Positions 9,419 to 21,358 of a stretch of 64,000 nt of DNA are shown piece after piece. Position 1 is the first letter of the stretch. Every line of letters starts with the position of its first letter. A model generated the notes under the pieces. That model did no database searches and was not told where the DNA came from. It worked only from the letters and a program-made list of their open reading frames with translations. Source of the stretch: Cryptomeria japonica (lineage: Eukaryota > Streptophyta > Pinopsida > Cupressales > Cupressaceae); assembly GCF_030272615.1 (NCBI RefSeq), contig NC_081410.1, positions 291,308,457 through 291,372,456 of the forward strand, read 5' to 3'. The position numbers and the translations under genes are program-made.

Positions 9419-12127
9419 ATGAGATCTCAACCTTCTTACAAAGCCATGTCATCATAGTTGAGCAATCAATCATGTCAATCCAATCTGTACATGTCTCAGA
9501 ACTTGGATCAAACTTATCATGATGATGCAAATGTCCAAATACAAAAACTAGAGGAGAAACTAGCTCAAGAAAATGAGATTTTGGAACAAAGAGTGAAAAA
9601 CATTGAGAAGAATAGATCACAAATGTCCAAAATGTTTCAAAAATTTCCAGGTTGAAATCCAAAGATTGAGCCAATTGATGTAAGATCTCTTCTTGAACGA
9701 TCAGACATACCAACTCTCCTCTCACAAATAGAGATGATGAAACAATTTCAAGAAAAGAGACAACATCAATTTCAACATTATGTGCCTCCACAACAAGAAC
9801 AAGAAGGTGTTTACTATCAATCAGATTTTCAACCATCACAACCAATTGTTCAACAGTTTGAACATTTCCAACAGACACAACCAATGGTCCAACATATACA
9901 ACCAACACAACCAATGGTCCAATTTCAACAATATGTCCAACCAACTATACAATGTCAACAAATAGTTCAACCAATGGTGGAATATCAACAAGTTCAATCA
10001 ACATATCAATGTCAACAACCACAACCAAACATTCAAAAACAAAGGTTGCAGCACACACCAAGCCAAGTTTCAAACATGTTGGAACAATTGAACCAAGTCC
10101 AATATCAAAACATGACATCAGACCAGAACCAACTCATTGCCAAACAAGTTCAAATTCCAGATACAACCATGTCAAAACCTCGAAAGAAAGGTGGCTTTAT
10201 TGCAATGCTCTTAAGGAAATTACCAAGTGAGTTCTGTGAGGAAGATCAAGATAATACACTTATGTCTAGCAATGCCTCATCTCCCCACAAACAAATTGAC
10301 TCTCTAGTGGAATCTATCCCTACACCTCTAGAAGTTTCACAAGTACCTTCCATATTGTCCTCATCAAATAATACACCCAAGGATGCAATTATCCAAGAGC
10401 TATCCATAATTGATTGCCAAGATAATCCAATTCATGATGCACATCCTTTTCATGTTTCAGAAATACAAGACCCAATGCCACCATGCACTTTATTGCCATT
10501 ACCTGTTTTAGAGGACCCCATTCGAAGTCCTTCTTCCTCATATTCAAGCATTGATTCCTTGCCAGAATCCATCACAAATGTTCAAAGCGCATTTCCTTCA
10601 TGCCAAAACATTGATTCCTTGTCAGAATCCCCCATGCATATTCAAAGTCCAACCCCATATCAAGAGGATAATTTAGAGCATGAAGAAACGTGTCTTGAAA
10701 TAGATCAAGGTCAAGATCCTAAAACCTTATCATCCCATCCAATTGTTGACCAAGATCCCATTTCCCCAGACACTCGCAATGATTCACTTATTCCTATCAA
10801 TTCTATCCAAGAACACAATGTCCTTTCAAATCCCATTGGCATTCCACTTCCTAAGAAAGATCAAGATATCCCTTCCATCCTTTCTGATGATCCCATTAAA
10901 AGTTAAGAGAAAAGCACCTTTAAAGAGGATTCCAATGATCTTCCTCCTTGTCAAGATCAAATTATTCCTTTAAATCCTTCACAAGATCCACTTGTTCCTT
11001 CATCTCCTTGTCTTAATGCTCCATACACACTCCAAGATCCCATTTCTTTTGATGATCCCATTATTTCTCCCATTCCATCTCTTGAAGAGCCTATCATTGA
11101 ACCATGTCCACTACACAATCCTTGTCCCCCTTATGATCCTAATCCCCCTCATGATTCTAACATGTCAGTGCAAGATGTTCACGAACCCTCGACATGCATA
11201 ATGGGTTCATCCTCTTTGGTGCAATCCGTTCCACTTAAAGATCTCATTATTTCTCTCATATCATATCCACTTCATAATGGACTCGCGTCTTCTTCCCAAA
11301 GAAAAGAGTATCCTACAAGTCAAGATATTCATAAAGGCAAAGGAGTAGATCTCCATAAGCAAGAATCCCTTCATGTCAAAGAAGATCTTCAGGGTCATGT
11401 CTACACAACTCACTCTCAAGATGTTGGTATCCCTCCATCAAAATCAAAACATACACCTTCCACATCATACCTTCCATCCATCGTAGGTCCTTATATCCCT
11501 TCATCCTCTATGCAAGGTCAGCAAAGGCACACATCCTTGAGTAAATTTCATGCATCCAAAAGAACTCCATTTCATTCATATCCATCCATGCATTCCTTTC
11601 CCCCTCCAAGCAATTTGGATGCCAAGTATAAAAGTCATAAGTCTAAAAATCCACATGTATTCAAGGATCAACATGTCCAATATAATCGACATGTCAAAAC
11701 AAAGAACAATATGATCTATAAAGAAAAAGAAATACACAAAAGGCCACAAAGGCCCACTGAGCAAAATAAAGCAAAGTCAAAATATATATGGGTTCCTAAA
11801 TCCCTTGTGCAAGCAATGAACTCCAAGGAACCACATAAGCATGAAAAATCAAAAACCATGTGGATCCCTAAGCAAATCCTTGAAGCACAAAATCCTAAAG
11901 AAACATCCAACTTGGCATCCAAGGTTGCTATTCCTCCATACAACCCTCTCAAATTTGTTCCTCCATCACCTTCTTCATCCATTTTGGGCCCTTATGTCCC
12001 AAAATCCCAAGCTATTCCTCCATCCAAATCTCACAATTTGAGATCCATTTTTCCTCCATCAGTCCAACACCCCTCAAGGTGTGTGCCAATGTTGATCTTG
12101 CCTTCATTTCCATCCACTCAAGCCTAG
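9419..12127 (+). pseudogene. Element B long ORF (gag-position, Gln/Pro-rich, interrupted by three stops)
   Basis: A single frame stays open over about 900 codons except for TAG at 9455-9457, TGA at 9653-9655 and TAA at 10904-10906. It probably starts at the ATG at 9419; the ATG at 9446 and later starts only give fragments. Residues from about 9530 to 9650 form a short heptad-like helix (EEKLAQENEILEQRVKNIEK). About 9734-10060 is very Gln-rich, with repeated QPMVQ and QQ motifs. The middle is acidic and Ser/Pro-rich (repeated IDSLPES and IDSLSES). The last third is basic, with two related K-S-K-x-x-W-x-P-K motifs (KSKYIWVPK, KSKTMWIPK). No gag core, CCHC knuckle, protease or RT signature is visible. 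It sits where gag would be, so a structural role in packaging is a guess. The antisense open frame at 9363-9944 mirrors the repetitive composition and is not a gene. Confidence 0.7.
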
Positions 12128-12466
12128 TTCTTCCAATACCCTATCCATTATCCAATGCATATTTTCCATCCTTCGATCCCTTTGATCCAATCCTTTGCAT
12201 AAATCCTCGCCTTAGTTTCATCTCTTTTTCCATGTCCTTATTCTACCAACGTCTTTGAGCATACTTTTAAAGGTCATGGTCCATTTTTTTTTTTTCACGG
12301 CTACTATCCAAACAAAAAGACACTTGAGTCCTTCTTCCATCCCCTATCATGTGTCCATCTTCTATTGAAAAAGTCAAAATACAAAAAGAAAAAAAGTGAG
12401 AAAAAAAAAGAAAAAAAAAGACAAAAGAAAGAAAAAAAAAGTAAAGCAAAAATAATTCGTCCACTG
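12128..12466 (+). other. Element B region 3' of the ORF, homopurine run
   Basis: Non-coding. About 12370-12450 is an A/G-only tract (AAAAAGAAAAAAAG type). Open frames on the opposite strand there are simply poly-Phe/Ser translations of this run. Confidence 0.6.
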
Positions 12467-12535
12467 GTGAAAACCTGGCAAAGAGGCGCCTTGGGAAAGT
12501 ACCGTGATGAAAACCTAGCAAACAAGCGTCATGCG
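12467..12535 (+). repeat. Pair of TGATGAAAACC-type repeats in element B
   Basis: Two tandem copies of about 34 bp: TGAAAACCTGGCAAAGAGGCGCC and TGAAAACCTAGCAAACAAGCGTC. A polypurine-like CTTGGGGGC follows at about 12563-12571. Confidence 0.65.
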
Positions 12536-13172
12536 TAATCTATGAACTTCTTGCATACCGTACTTGGGGGCAGGTTTCCTCCTTCATATCCTATTGCCCT
12601 TCATTATCCTATCATAGCATGTCATACTCCTCCATTATCCTATTTTCCCTCAGGTCCATTTCCTCTTTCCACCTTTGATCTTGACAAGGCTATCGATCTT
12701 CATGAGCATCATGCATCTTGTTTGCATCTTTTAGTCCATCATAGTTTTTGGTCTTTGTCCATTTGCTTATTATAACCTTTCATCCATATTCCCTAGCTTA
12801 TTGCAACTTTCTGCCACTATCCCTTAGCCTACCCCGACCTTCAGTCCATGTCCCTTATCCATTCTTGGTCTTGCTTATCCTATCCATATCTTATCACTAT
12901 CCATACACTCTTTTTCATTCCTTGATCTTGATCTGACACAAGGACGCAAAATTTAAACATGGTTTCAAAAACCTCTTGACATGTCCCTCATGCCATGTCA
13001 CTGCTTTACATTGTCATATCAAGTCTCTTGTCCCATCACGCAATAGCCCTTGAAAATTGCATCCGTATTGTCTCCATAATAAAAGGCCTTTGTCTTCCCT
13101 CTATCCACCATCATTTTAGAAAGCCTATTTATTCACCTGTCATATTCCTTTCCTTGCTAGACACTGGGGGAA

Positions 13173-13415
13173 AAATCATAAAAATCCAAAAAAATCAAAT
13201 AATGTCTTGAAAAAATCCATAAAAATCAAATAATGTCCTGAAAAACTCCCAAAAAAATCAAATAATGTCCTGAAAAAAAACATAAAAAATTGAAAAATGT
13301 CCTGAAAAAAATCCTAAACATCAAAAAATGTCCTGAAATAATCCCTAAAAATAAAAAAAATGTCCTGAAATAATCCCTAAAAAGTCAAATAAAATCCTGA
13401 AAAAAATGAACACAA
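13173..13415 (+). repeat. A-rich ~30-bp tandem repeat in element B
   Basis: About eight degenerate units built around AATGTCCTGAAA followed by an A-rich filler (AAATCAAAT). Unit length varies from roughly 27 to 34 bp. Confidence 0.8.
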
Positions 13416-14408
13416 AAAAATTGTAAAAACTCGAACAGCAAAACAAAACAATATCCCCTTTGTGCATAGACAGATCGCTAAGCATACCTCCAATGACACG
13501 CAATCACACATTGTGCTTTAATGAAATCATGCATAAATAGATGAAATTTTCAATCAAACCAGACATTCAAACTGATCACAATTGTCATATCAATCGAATG
13601 TCAGCATCAATATCATTTGTCCTTGTCACTACTATCATGGGTCTTATATAGGGTGTGGTATACTCGAAACCAGATTGTGTCCTGTCCTAGATGGGATACC
13701 ACATTCCCTGAAACCAAACAACATGATCGTCCTATCAACACTTTCAACTTTTGACAATGAAGATCAAGATGTTTGTTTGACTTGTTGGAATTAGCGAGTC
13801 TTATCATTTATTGATTTATCTTCGATCATGTTCCTATGTTGCTCGATGATGTCACTGAGTGATTTAGAGTAACTAGGATGGTTCATGGTCCCTTTTGTTT
13901 TTTTGTTGTGTTTTCTATTTGTGGAATGTTTGTCACAAATTGGGGCAACTATATCATTGGGTGTCTGTGATAAGTAGGTTCGCTCTGTGAACGCCGCACA
14001 TACCTCGACCCTTGATGTATGAACCCTTGGATGATTCACTCATTCTTTATGTGAAATGTGTCTATCTTACACAAAGGGATTGCATTATCGCTCTGGCCTT
14101 CATTGCCATGTTGCGTCGCATCCATTTTGCCATATTAAATAAAGGTTCTCACCTACAAAGTGCATTAGTGAAAGCAAATTTTTCTTCCTCTCTAACTCTC
14201 CTTTGTCTCATTTCTTCTCACTAACATTTCTTTCGTCAGTCTTGGTAGTCCGTTTGCTCCTATCATGTTCTATCATTCTTATCTATCAATTGGCCTCTTT
14301 TCTGGATGTTTCCGACCAATTCCTCGAGGGGGCATGCATATGTCATTGTCATTATCTGGGGCATTTTCATTATTGTTCTTTGAAACAACACTTAATATCG
14401 CATTGTCT

Positions 14409-14423
14409 CAAAGAGGGGCAAAA
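14409..14423 (+). other. Element B polypurine tract
   Basis: CAAAGAGGGGCAAAA directly abuts the TGTAGA start of the 3' LTR. The same tract abuts the LTR of element C (minus strand, 19149-19163). Confidence 0.88.
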
Positions 14424-15762
14424 TGTAGACGTCTAAAACTAGTCAACACTTGTGGAGTCGTATTTTAACATTGGCGCATTGCCTTATTTTAGGTTTTTGC
14501 ATCGCATTAACATTTCTTCTATGTTGCGTACTTGGTCTTTATCATTTGCGAGCATCGAGTCCTTCTTCTGCATTCTTCATTTGTCTCGCTTTTGAATTTG
14601 GTCTTGTCGATAACAACCTTCAGTCATGATTTTGGTCAATCTTATCCTATCGTATCAATGTGCGTGTTCATTTGTCATCAATCTTGTCATCTTGCGATCG
14701 ATTCGACATCGATCCTTGTCCTCTTGTCAATCTTGTCATTTTCTGATCGATTTGTCATCGATCGTCGTCTTTCTCAATCATGTCAATTTGGATCAATTTG
14801 TCATTGTTCCTCGTCAATTGGTACATTTATCAATCAAATCATTTATCAATTCAAAATCATGATTGAATTTACATCAAATTGATCTTACATCAAGACCTAA
14901 TTGTCGTCTTTGCATTTCTAATTCATCTTCTAGGGTTTCATGATTTATTCATTTAACCTTGTTTGTCATTTCTCCCTCTAGGTTAAATGATTTATTTATC
15001 CTAAGTCTTCTTGTCACAATTAAATGTTTATTTAATTGGCTAATTAATTCTTCCTCTTTTTGTAAATTAATTAATGAATGAGAAATCATTAATTAATTTA
15101 CCTAATTTTCATCAATTTCCTAATTTCCAAGTCATCATTTCTAACTTAATTTATTAATTTCTCCTAATTCCTAATTTTCTAATTTTCATCAATTTTCTAA
15201 TTTCCTAATATCTAATTCTCCTAATTTTATGGGAGTGACATAGCAATTTGTCATAATTGTCAATCAATCAATTTTGACATAGCAATTTGTCATAATTTGT
15301 CATAATTATCAATCAATCAATTTCGCATAGAAAGTGTCAGTTTGTCATAATTAGTCATATTTGTCATTCTTGATTTGAAATTTCCTTTCAAATCTCTTCA
15401 TGCTAATCTTGTCTTTTCTCGGATTTATCTATAAATTGGATGAATTTCTTCAATCAAAAGGCCGAATCAATCACGCTTCTAGTACCCTTATGCTGTCATC
15501 TCATCTTGTCAATCTTGCTTTCACATTAGGCTTATGCACTTGAAGGTGAGATCCACAAAACAAAGCAATTTGAAGGAGAAAGAAGGACATGGAGCCACAT
15601 GAAGGAGACATCTGCATTTGGTTTGCTTAGATTTCATTTTGAATGTCTTGTCTTCATGTTTTCATTGAATGTAATTAGGATTTGTCACTGCATTTTAATT
15701 TTCATGATTGAGCTAGCTTAATTTGTTATTTGCTTTGATGATTTCCACATTTCCTATCTACA
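14424..15762 (+). repeat. Element B 3' LTR
   Basis: 1339 bp, collinear with 5936-7275 with only scattered substitutions and a few single-base indels. The duplicated ATCAC follows. Confidence 0.95.
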
Positions 15763-15767
15763 ATCAC

Positions 15768-17573
15768 CATCAAGAACTATTCTAACTCTATATTTTATCA
15801 GTAACAAAATCACCTATAGTGACTAAGATCTCTCTATGCTTTGTGATTAGTCTGAGACTTTTTCATTTGAATGAGGGTTTTGTTCATGCACTATTAAATC
15901 TAGGAATTTTCAAATATTTTCCCTTAATGCTTGATGAATGCTGTTAATTACTATTTGACCGATGCCCATTGCTTTGAGGTTTGAGTCATCTCTCTTATAT
16001 GGTTTGATCTCATGCCATCTAATCATTTGGTATTTTCAAAGTCTTTATTTGTTCATTGTCATTGAATACTCCTATTACTTTATGGGTCATGTCTCTGTAT
16101 CTTGGCCTGCAATCAAGGCTTTATGAAGATTGTCACATACTATCTTTTAACTGCAAATTTTTACTTATTGCCATTAAGTATCACAAAAGCATTCATATAT
16201 TTGCCAACTCAACCTTCAACCAATACTTGTGACTTCTCTTTGTGTGACTACTAATGGTGTCTCCTAAGATCTCTTTATTGGAGACTATATGATCACTATC
16301 ATTTATGAAGGAAAGGTTGTCTATCCTCATTCTTTGTCTTTTTGGTGATGATATTTTTACCTCTAAGTGTCTTGATGCTCTCAACATGATTTATTGTCTT
16401 ATGTTTAATTTGAAAACAACTCCCTCTGTGCTTTGAATGTGATTGTGATGAAGCACGTTTTGACTGAACCTTTTGATAGTCTTTCCATGTGATCAATGCA
16501 CATAATGATGACTGTCTTTTGTATGTCAATGGCTACTATGATAGGGCTATAAGATTGGCTATTGTGTGTCCAGTAGGTAACCACTACCTTTTGAATCTTG
16601 TTTTATTCTTTCTTTTATGACAATGCCTTCAAAGGATTGTGTTTTCTCAATGACTACCAATAATGAACTATCATATCTTTACAATGATCACTTCTCATTG
16701 TGCTGAGTTTTGAGTTCCTTGTATGTGCTCCTTGAATTTGATACCATGGTGGTTGTGCTTTCAATTATTTTGTCATTATCCATACTTGGGAGCATCCTTG
16801 TTTGTATTTCCATACATTCCTTGGCCTTGTATAATCAAGTGCTTGAGTATTGAATGAGATATGCACCCCTTTTCAGATTGGCAATAGGGTTTTTTTCAAC
16901 TTTGTAGCGTGCTCCATCCACTATCTATGAGTGTCATATATTATTTGCTTTCTATGCTGTGAATATGACTAAAACCTTATCTCAGATTTGTAGCCATTAG
17001 CTATAGAATGTTCCTATACCTCTTCTCTGTCAAACTATTTATTAAATCTGCTATGTAGGTTGCTCACTGCCATTTTCATGGATTCTCTTTTACAGGGATT
17101 GTGATGACTGTATTTTCTTATATGATTATTCTTTTCAAAGTTTGATCATATGATTTACTATAAAAAAATGACCTTTGTTCTCTATCTCATGAGACCTCCA
17201 ATGACCTCTCAAGTGTACTTGAACCACGAGAACAATCTTGATCTTTGTGTAGGGGCTATCTATTTTTCCTTTGCTACTGTCATCTTTGATGGATGGAATC
17301 TTTTACACTATTAAAGCTCATGACTTTGTATTTTAACAATACTTTCATCTCTTACCCTTTGGACTTATTTTTTAGTTCTTTCAATGCTCATGAATGCTCT
17401 ATTAGTTGTAAAATGTCTTTCTACCTTGTGACAATGGTTTCTATAGTCTTTTGTATATGCATTCATAACAAACCTTGCTACTCCCATTTAATGTCTTTAT
17501 CATGTTATTTCCCTTTGGCACTTCATTATCCCCTAGAGTGAATGCATATTTCTTTATCTCATCTTCCTTGTTA
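15768..17573. other. Unassigned spacer between elements B and C
   Basis: T-rich DNA with only short open frames on both strands and no recognised motif. No terminal repeats found. It ends at the target duplication of element C. Confidence 0.5.
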
Positions 17574-17578
17574 CAAAT

Positions 17579-19148
17579 TGTAGCTAGGAAATCAGAAATC
17601 ATCAAAGCAATTCAACATTAGTTATAGCTCAATCATGAAAGCTCATTGTAATGATCAATCCTATTTACACTCAATAGAGACATGAAAGCAAAACATTCAA
17701 AACTAAAAACTAAGCCAACCAGATGCAGATTCAAATGTCTCCTTCATGCGGCTCCATTGTCCTTCTTTCTCCTTCAAATAGCTTTGTTGTGGATCTCACC
17801 TACAAGTGCATGATCATGATATGAAAGCAAGTAGACAAGATGATTGCTCAAGAATACTCGAAGCGTGATTGTTTCGACAAAATGATTAGTTCGATAATGT
17901 GATTATTAGATCGAGATTGAAGAAATTCATCCAATTTATAGATAAATTGGAGAAATGATCAAATTAGCATGATTCAATTCAAATGGAAATTGCAAATCAA
18001 TATGACAAATTATGACAAATTATGCACTTTCTATGCAAAATTTGATTGATTGATAATTATGACAAAATTATGACAAATTTCTATGTCAAAAATTGATTGA
18101 TTGTCAATTATGACAAATTATGACAAATTGAAATGTCATTCCCATGAAATTAGGAGAAAAATAGGAGAGAATTGAAATCAGGAATTAGGAAAATTGGAAA
18201 AATAGAAAATAGGAATTCGAAAATTAGAAAATGAGGAAAATTAGGAATTAAGATAAATTAGGTGAATTAATTAATAATTTGTCATTTATTAATTAATTCA
18301 CAAAAAGTGGAATAATTAGCCAATTAAATGAACATTTAATTGCGATGAGAAGACTTAGTATAAATAAATAATTTATTAATCCTAAAGGGAGAAATGACAA
18401 ACAAGGTTAAATGATTAAATCACGAAACCCTAGAAGATGAATTAGCAATGCAAGGATGACAATTAGGTCTTGATGAAAGATAATTGACTCGATCATGACT
18501 CTGATTAACAAAGGACCAATTTGATAAATGATTTGATTGATAAATGCGCCAATTGACGAGGAACAATGACAAATTGATCCAAATTGACACGATTGAGAAG
18601 GACGACGATCGATGACAAATCGATCGCAAAAATGACAAAAATGACAAGAAGACAAGGATCGATGACAAAATAGATTGCAAAACGACAAGATTGATGACGA
18701 ATCAATCAAAAGACAAGAATCAATGACAAATCGATTGCATGATGACAAGATTGAAAAATGACAACGATTAATGACAAATCGATCGCATGGTGACAAGATT
18801 GATAACGACAACGATCAATGACAAATTGATCACATGATGACAAGATTGGTAAAAGGACAAAACCCTAATTAGGATTGACGATGTCCAAAATGATGACAAA
18901 TGAATACACACATAGATGAGACAAGATAAGATTGACCAAAATCATGACTGAAGATTATTGTCGACAAGATCAAATTCGAGAGCGAGATAAATGAAGAATG
19001 TAGAAGGAGGACTCGATGCTTGCAAATGATAAAGACCAAGTGCGTGACATAGGAGAAAATGTTAATGCAATGCAAAAACCTAAAATAAGGCAATGCACAA
19101 ATGTTAAAGTACGATTCCGCAAGCGTTAACCATTTTTAGGTGTCTACA
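17579..19148 (-). repeat. Element C 3' LTR
   Basis: About 1570 bp against 1340 in element B. The excess lies largely in an expanded internal tandem repeat at about 18600-18855. The remaining parts match B's LTR end to end on the opposite strand. Confidence 0.9.
18600..18855 (-). repeat. Tandem GATGACAAATCGATCGCAT-type repeat inside the element C LTR
   Basis: Four to five degenerate units of about 50-60 bp, each with TGACAAAT(C)GAT(C/T)GCA and GACAAGATTGA. Element B's LTRs have about two corresponding units. Confidence 0.75.
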
Positions 19149-19163
19149 TTTTGCCCCTCTTTG
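19149..19163 (-). other. Element C polypurine tract
   Basis: On the minus strand, CAAAGAGGGGCAAAA precedes the 3' LTR, identical to the tract of element B. Confidence 0.88.
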
Positions 19164-19691
19164 AGACAATGCGATTTTAAGCGTTTTTTCAAAGAATAAT
19201 AATGAAAATTTCCCAGACAATGACAATGACATATGCATGCCCCCTTGAGGAATTGGCCGGAAAAATCTAGAAAAGAGGCCAAGTGATCGATAAAAATGAT
19301 AAAATATGATAGGAGCAAATAGACTGACAATCAGAGATCGGATGCACGAAAGACAAACAAAATAAGACACAAAAGACCGTGACCAACATGAGATGGAGAG
19401 AGTGCACGTCCATCTATGCACTGACAAGGATCTATAAATGAGGCAAAGAGAATGAAATTTTCTCATTTGCACTAGCCCAAGAAGAGGATTTGTTGCTCTG
19501 GAAAAGGACACTTGCAGAAAGATGGCGAACATTCCAAGGGAAAATCACCTTAGAGAACGTGTATGCACATTCAGATGATCGGACGATGTGGGAGCAACGG
19601 TATGTATCTCAAAAACCCATGTTTTCAATTTTATGAATTTGACTTGCTTGCGGGACATTGCGGGGCCCACAAGGGATGCAGAAAGGGACTC

Positions 19692-19824
19692 CTGCGCTTG
19701 TGTAGGGCGAATCCTGCGCTTGTGTAGGGTCTTCTATGCTTGTGTAGGGATACACAAGCATAGGTTATGATACACAGGTGCAGGATGCATAACACAGGCG
19801 CAGGATGCAGAACACAAGTGCAAA
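19692..19824. repeat. Direct and inverted minisatellite with perfect palindrome in element C
   Basis: Three plus-oriented units (CTGCGCTTGTGT, CTGCGCTTGTGT, CTATGCTTGTGT) are followed by four inverted ones (ACACAAGCATAG, ACACAGGTGCAG, ACACAGGCGCAG, ACACAAGTGCAA). At the switch point, 19734-19746 and 19751-19763 form perfect 13-bp arms around a 4-base loop. Confidence 0.88.
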
Positions 19825-19825
19825 A

Positions 19826-19965
19826 GGACTCGATGCTCGCAAATGATAAAGACCAAGTGTGTGACATAGGAGAAAATGTTAATGCAATGCAAAAACCTAA
19901 AATAAGGCAATGCGCAAATGCTAAAGTATGATTCCGCAAGCGTTAACCATTTTTAGGTGTCTACA
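19826..19965 (-). repeat. Element C 5' LTR remnant
   Basis: The first 140 bp of the LTR, almost identical to 19148 downward. It breaks off at GAGCATCGAGTCC and joins minisatellite sequence. Confidence 0.85.
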
Positions 19966-19970
19966 CAAAT

Positions 19971-21358
19971 CATTAGATGCCTTGTTATTCTAGAGAACAT
20001 CGTTGCCACTTTATTGCAATATTCTATTTAGCTTTTAAGGATCTTCAAATTTCAACATGATTTCTAATACAATCATGATAAGACAAAAGCAATAAACATG
20101 GATGCATTTCTATTTTCACCATAGCCAGATGATGAATGACATGAACATCTCTTGTAAGTAGGTGAATGAAAGTTCATCTATGGAACACATCATGCACTTA
20201 TTTTAAACAACTAAAAGGATTTCATGAACAACAAACCTTGGCATGATTACACAAAGATCCTAAAAGATATAAAGAACTTTTTACTCTTTTTTCCATATAG
20301 AATGTTGATCTTGAGACCATACCTCCATGTGAACTTTGACAGAGAACTCCTATTTCATGCCACTCTAACTACTCTTGAAGCTTTGTGATCTCCTTCTTCA
20401 ACATGAATCTTTGCATGATTTTGGTTACGAGTCAAAAAGGAGTTACCCACATGCCCTTTTGCTGTCATAACTTCTTCTTCACATCCAAAACACATCCATA
20501 AAATCTTTGCCTATTTTAGGACTATTGTAGAACATCTGTGAAACTACTCTTGAACTCTTTATTGATGCCATGGATGAATTGAAAAAATGAAGAACTAGGG
20601 CTTTTTGCAATTTTTAGAGAAGACTAGGGTTTTTTCTTGTAAGACAACTCAGACTTATTTATTCAATCCCTAACCTCTTCATGCTACGTGGGATAAGCTT
20701 TGCAACATGATCTTCAAAACTTTTACTTTGCATGCAACGTGTATTAAATATCTTTTTTTTTCTCCAATGCATGCATTACGTGTGATTACATATTTTGGTT
20801 ATTCAAAATAAGGAATTCAAATGCTTAAGACTTTATGAACATTTAAACAAAAGGCATTTTATTTAAATTTTGGCCCTCTTTCATTCTAAAGTACCTTTTA
20901 AGAAATAATAAAAAACATTATTTCCTTATTAATCATTTTGACAATGTAGATAAAAAATCCTTGTAAGAAAACTTCTTCTCTTTTAACAATTTAAACCCCT
21001 CATGTTATTTGCTAATAATACCAAGGATCCTGTGTGGGGCTATTTTTTTCCTAAAGTGCAAAAATAGGTAACAATGAACTAGCTGTCTATCCAAAATATA
21101 TGCTGTCTTCCCAATAAGATACCTATGTAATGTCCCCTTCTCGGTAGTAATTAGTTTAGTTGATCATTAGCTTATTCTAGAGACTTATAGGCTAGTCAGA
21201 AGCATAAATTAGGGTTTCCTACCTCTGAGAGGATATTTTTTGCATTTTTCAAGGCTTGCATGTTGGAGATTGTCAATTTGGGTTCTAGATTCCTTCTAGG
21301 TTTTCAGAAAGCTTCACAATGATGGTACATGCATAGCAAGTAATGGAGTTTGACTGAC
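19971..21358. other. Unassigned spacer
   Basis: AT-rich. No domain or repeat boundary that I can support. A TGTAATGTCCCCTTCTCGG string at about 21126 looks like the start of a Gypsy LTR, but no partner end was found. Confidence 0.4.

Larger units (their letters stand above)
5936..15762 (+). mobile_element. Element B: 9.8-kb LTR retrotransposon without RT or integrase, complete with target duplication
   Basis: LTRs 5936-7275 and 14424-15762 are nearly identical and have TGTAGA...CTACA ends. The duplication ATCAC is perfect at 5931-5935 and 15763-15767. A putative primer-binding site (7281-7299) and a polypurine tract (14409-14423) are in place. The 7.1-kb interior holds one long decayed frame (9419-12127) with Gln-rich and Pro-rich sequence. 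I find no protease, RT, RNase H or integrase motif on either strand, so B looks like a large non-autonomous (LARD-type) element. LTR ends and primer site resemble Gypsy elements. It was mobilised in trans, and its close LTRs suggest a fairly recent insertion. Confidence 0.92.
17579..19965 (-). mobile_element. Element C: internally deleted relative of element B, complete outer ends
   Basis: Read on the minus strand. The outer ends are TGTAGACACC at 19965 and ...CTACA at 17579, bounded by a perfect CAAAT duplication at 17574-17578 and 19966-19970. The 3' LTR is full (17579-19148), but only about the first 140 bp of the 5' LTR remain (19826-19965). After a deletion, a short interior follows (19149-19825) with the family minisatellite and polypurine tract. 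LTR and pre-tract sequences match element B. Because both LTRs are copied together on insertion, the loss of most of the 5' LTR, the primer site and the main ORF must have happened after insertion. Confidence 0.9.

Noticed and set aside
9363-9944. 193-codon open frame on the minus strand
   Set aside because: It lies opposite the Gln-rich part of element B's ORF; Gln codons rarely give stops on the reverse strand, so it is a shadow.
12267-12525. Open frames rich in Phe and Ser on the minus strand
   Set aside because: Translation of a homopurine/homopyrimidine tract.
16193-16529. Minus-strand open frames between elements B and C
   Set aside because: Lys/Ser-rich, no motif, could not be tied to any family.
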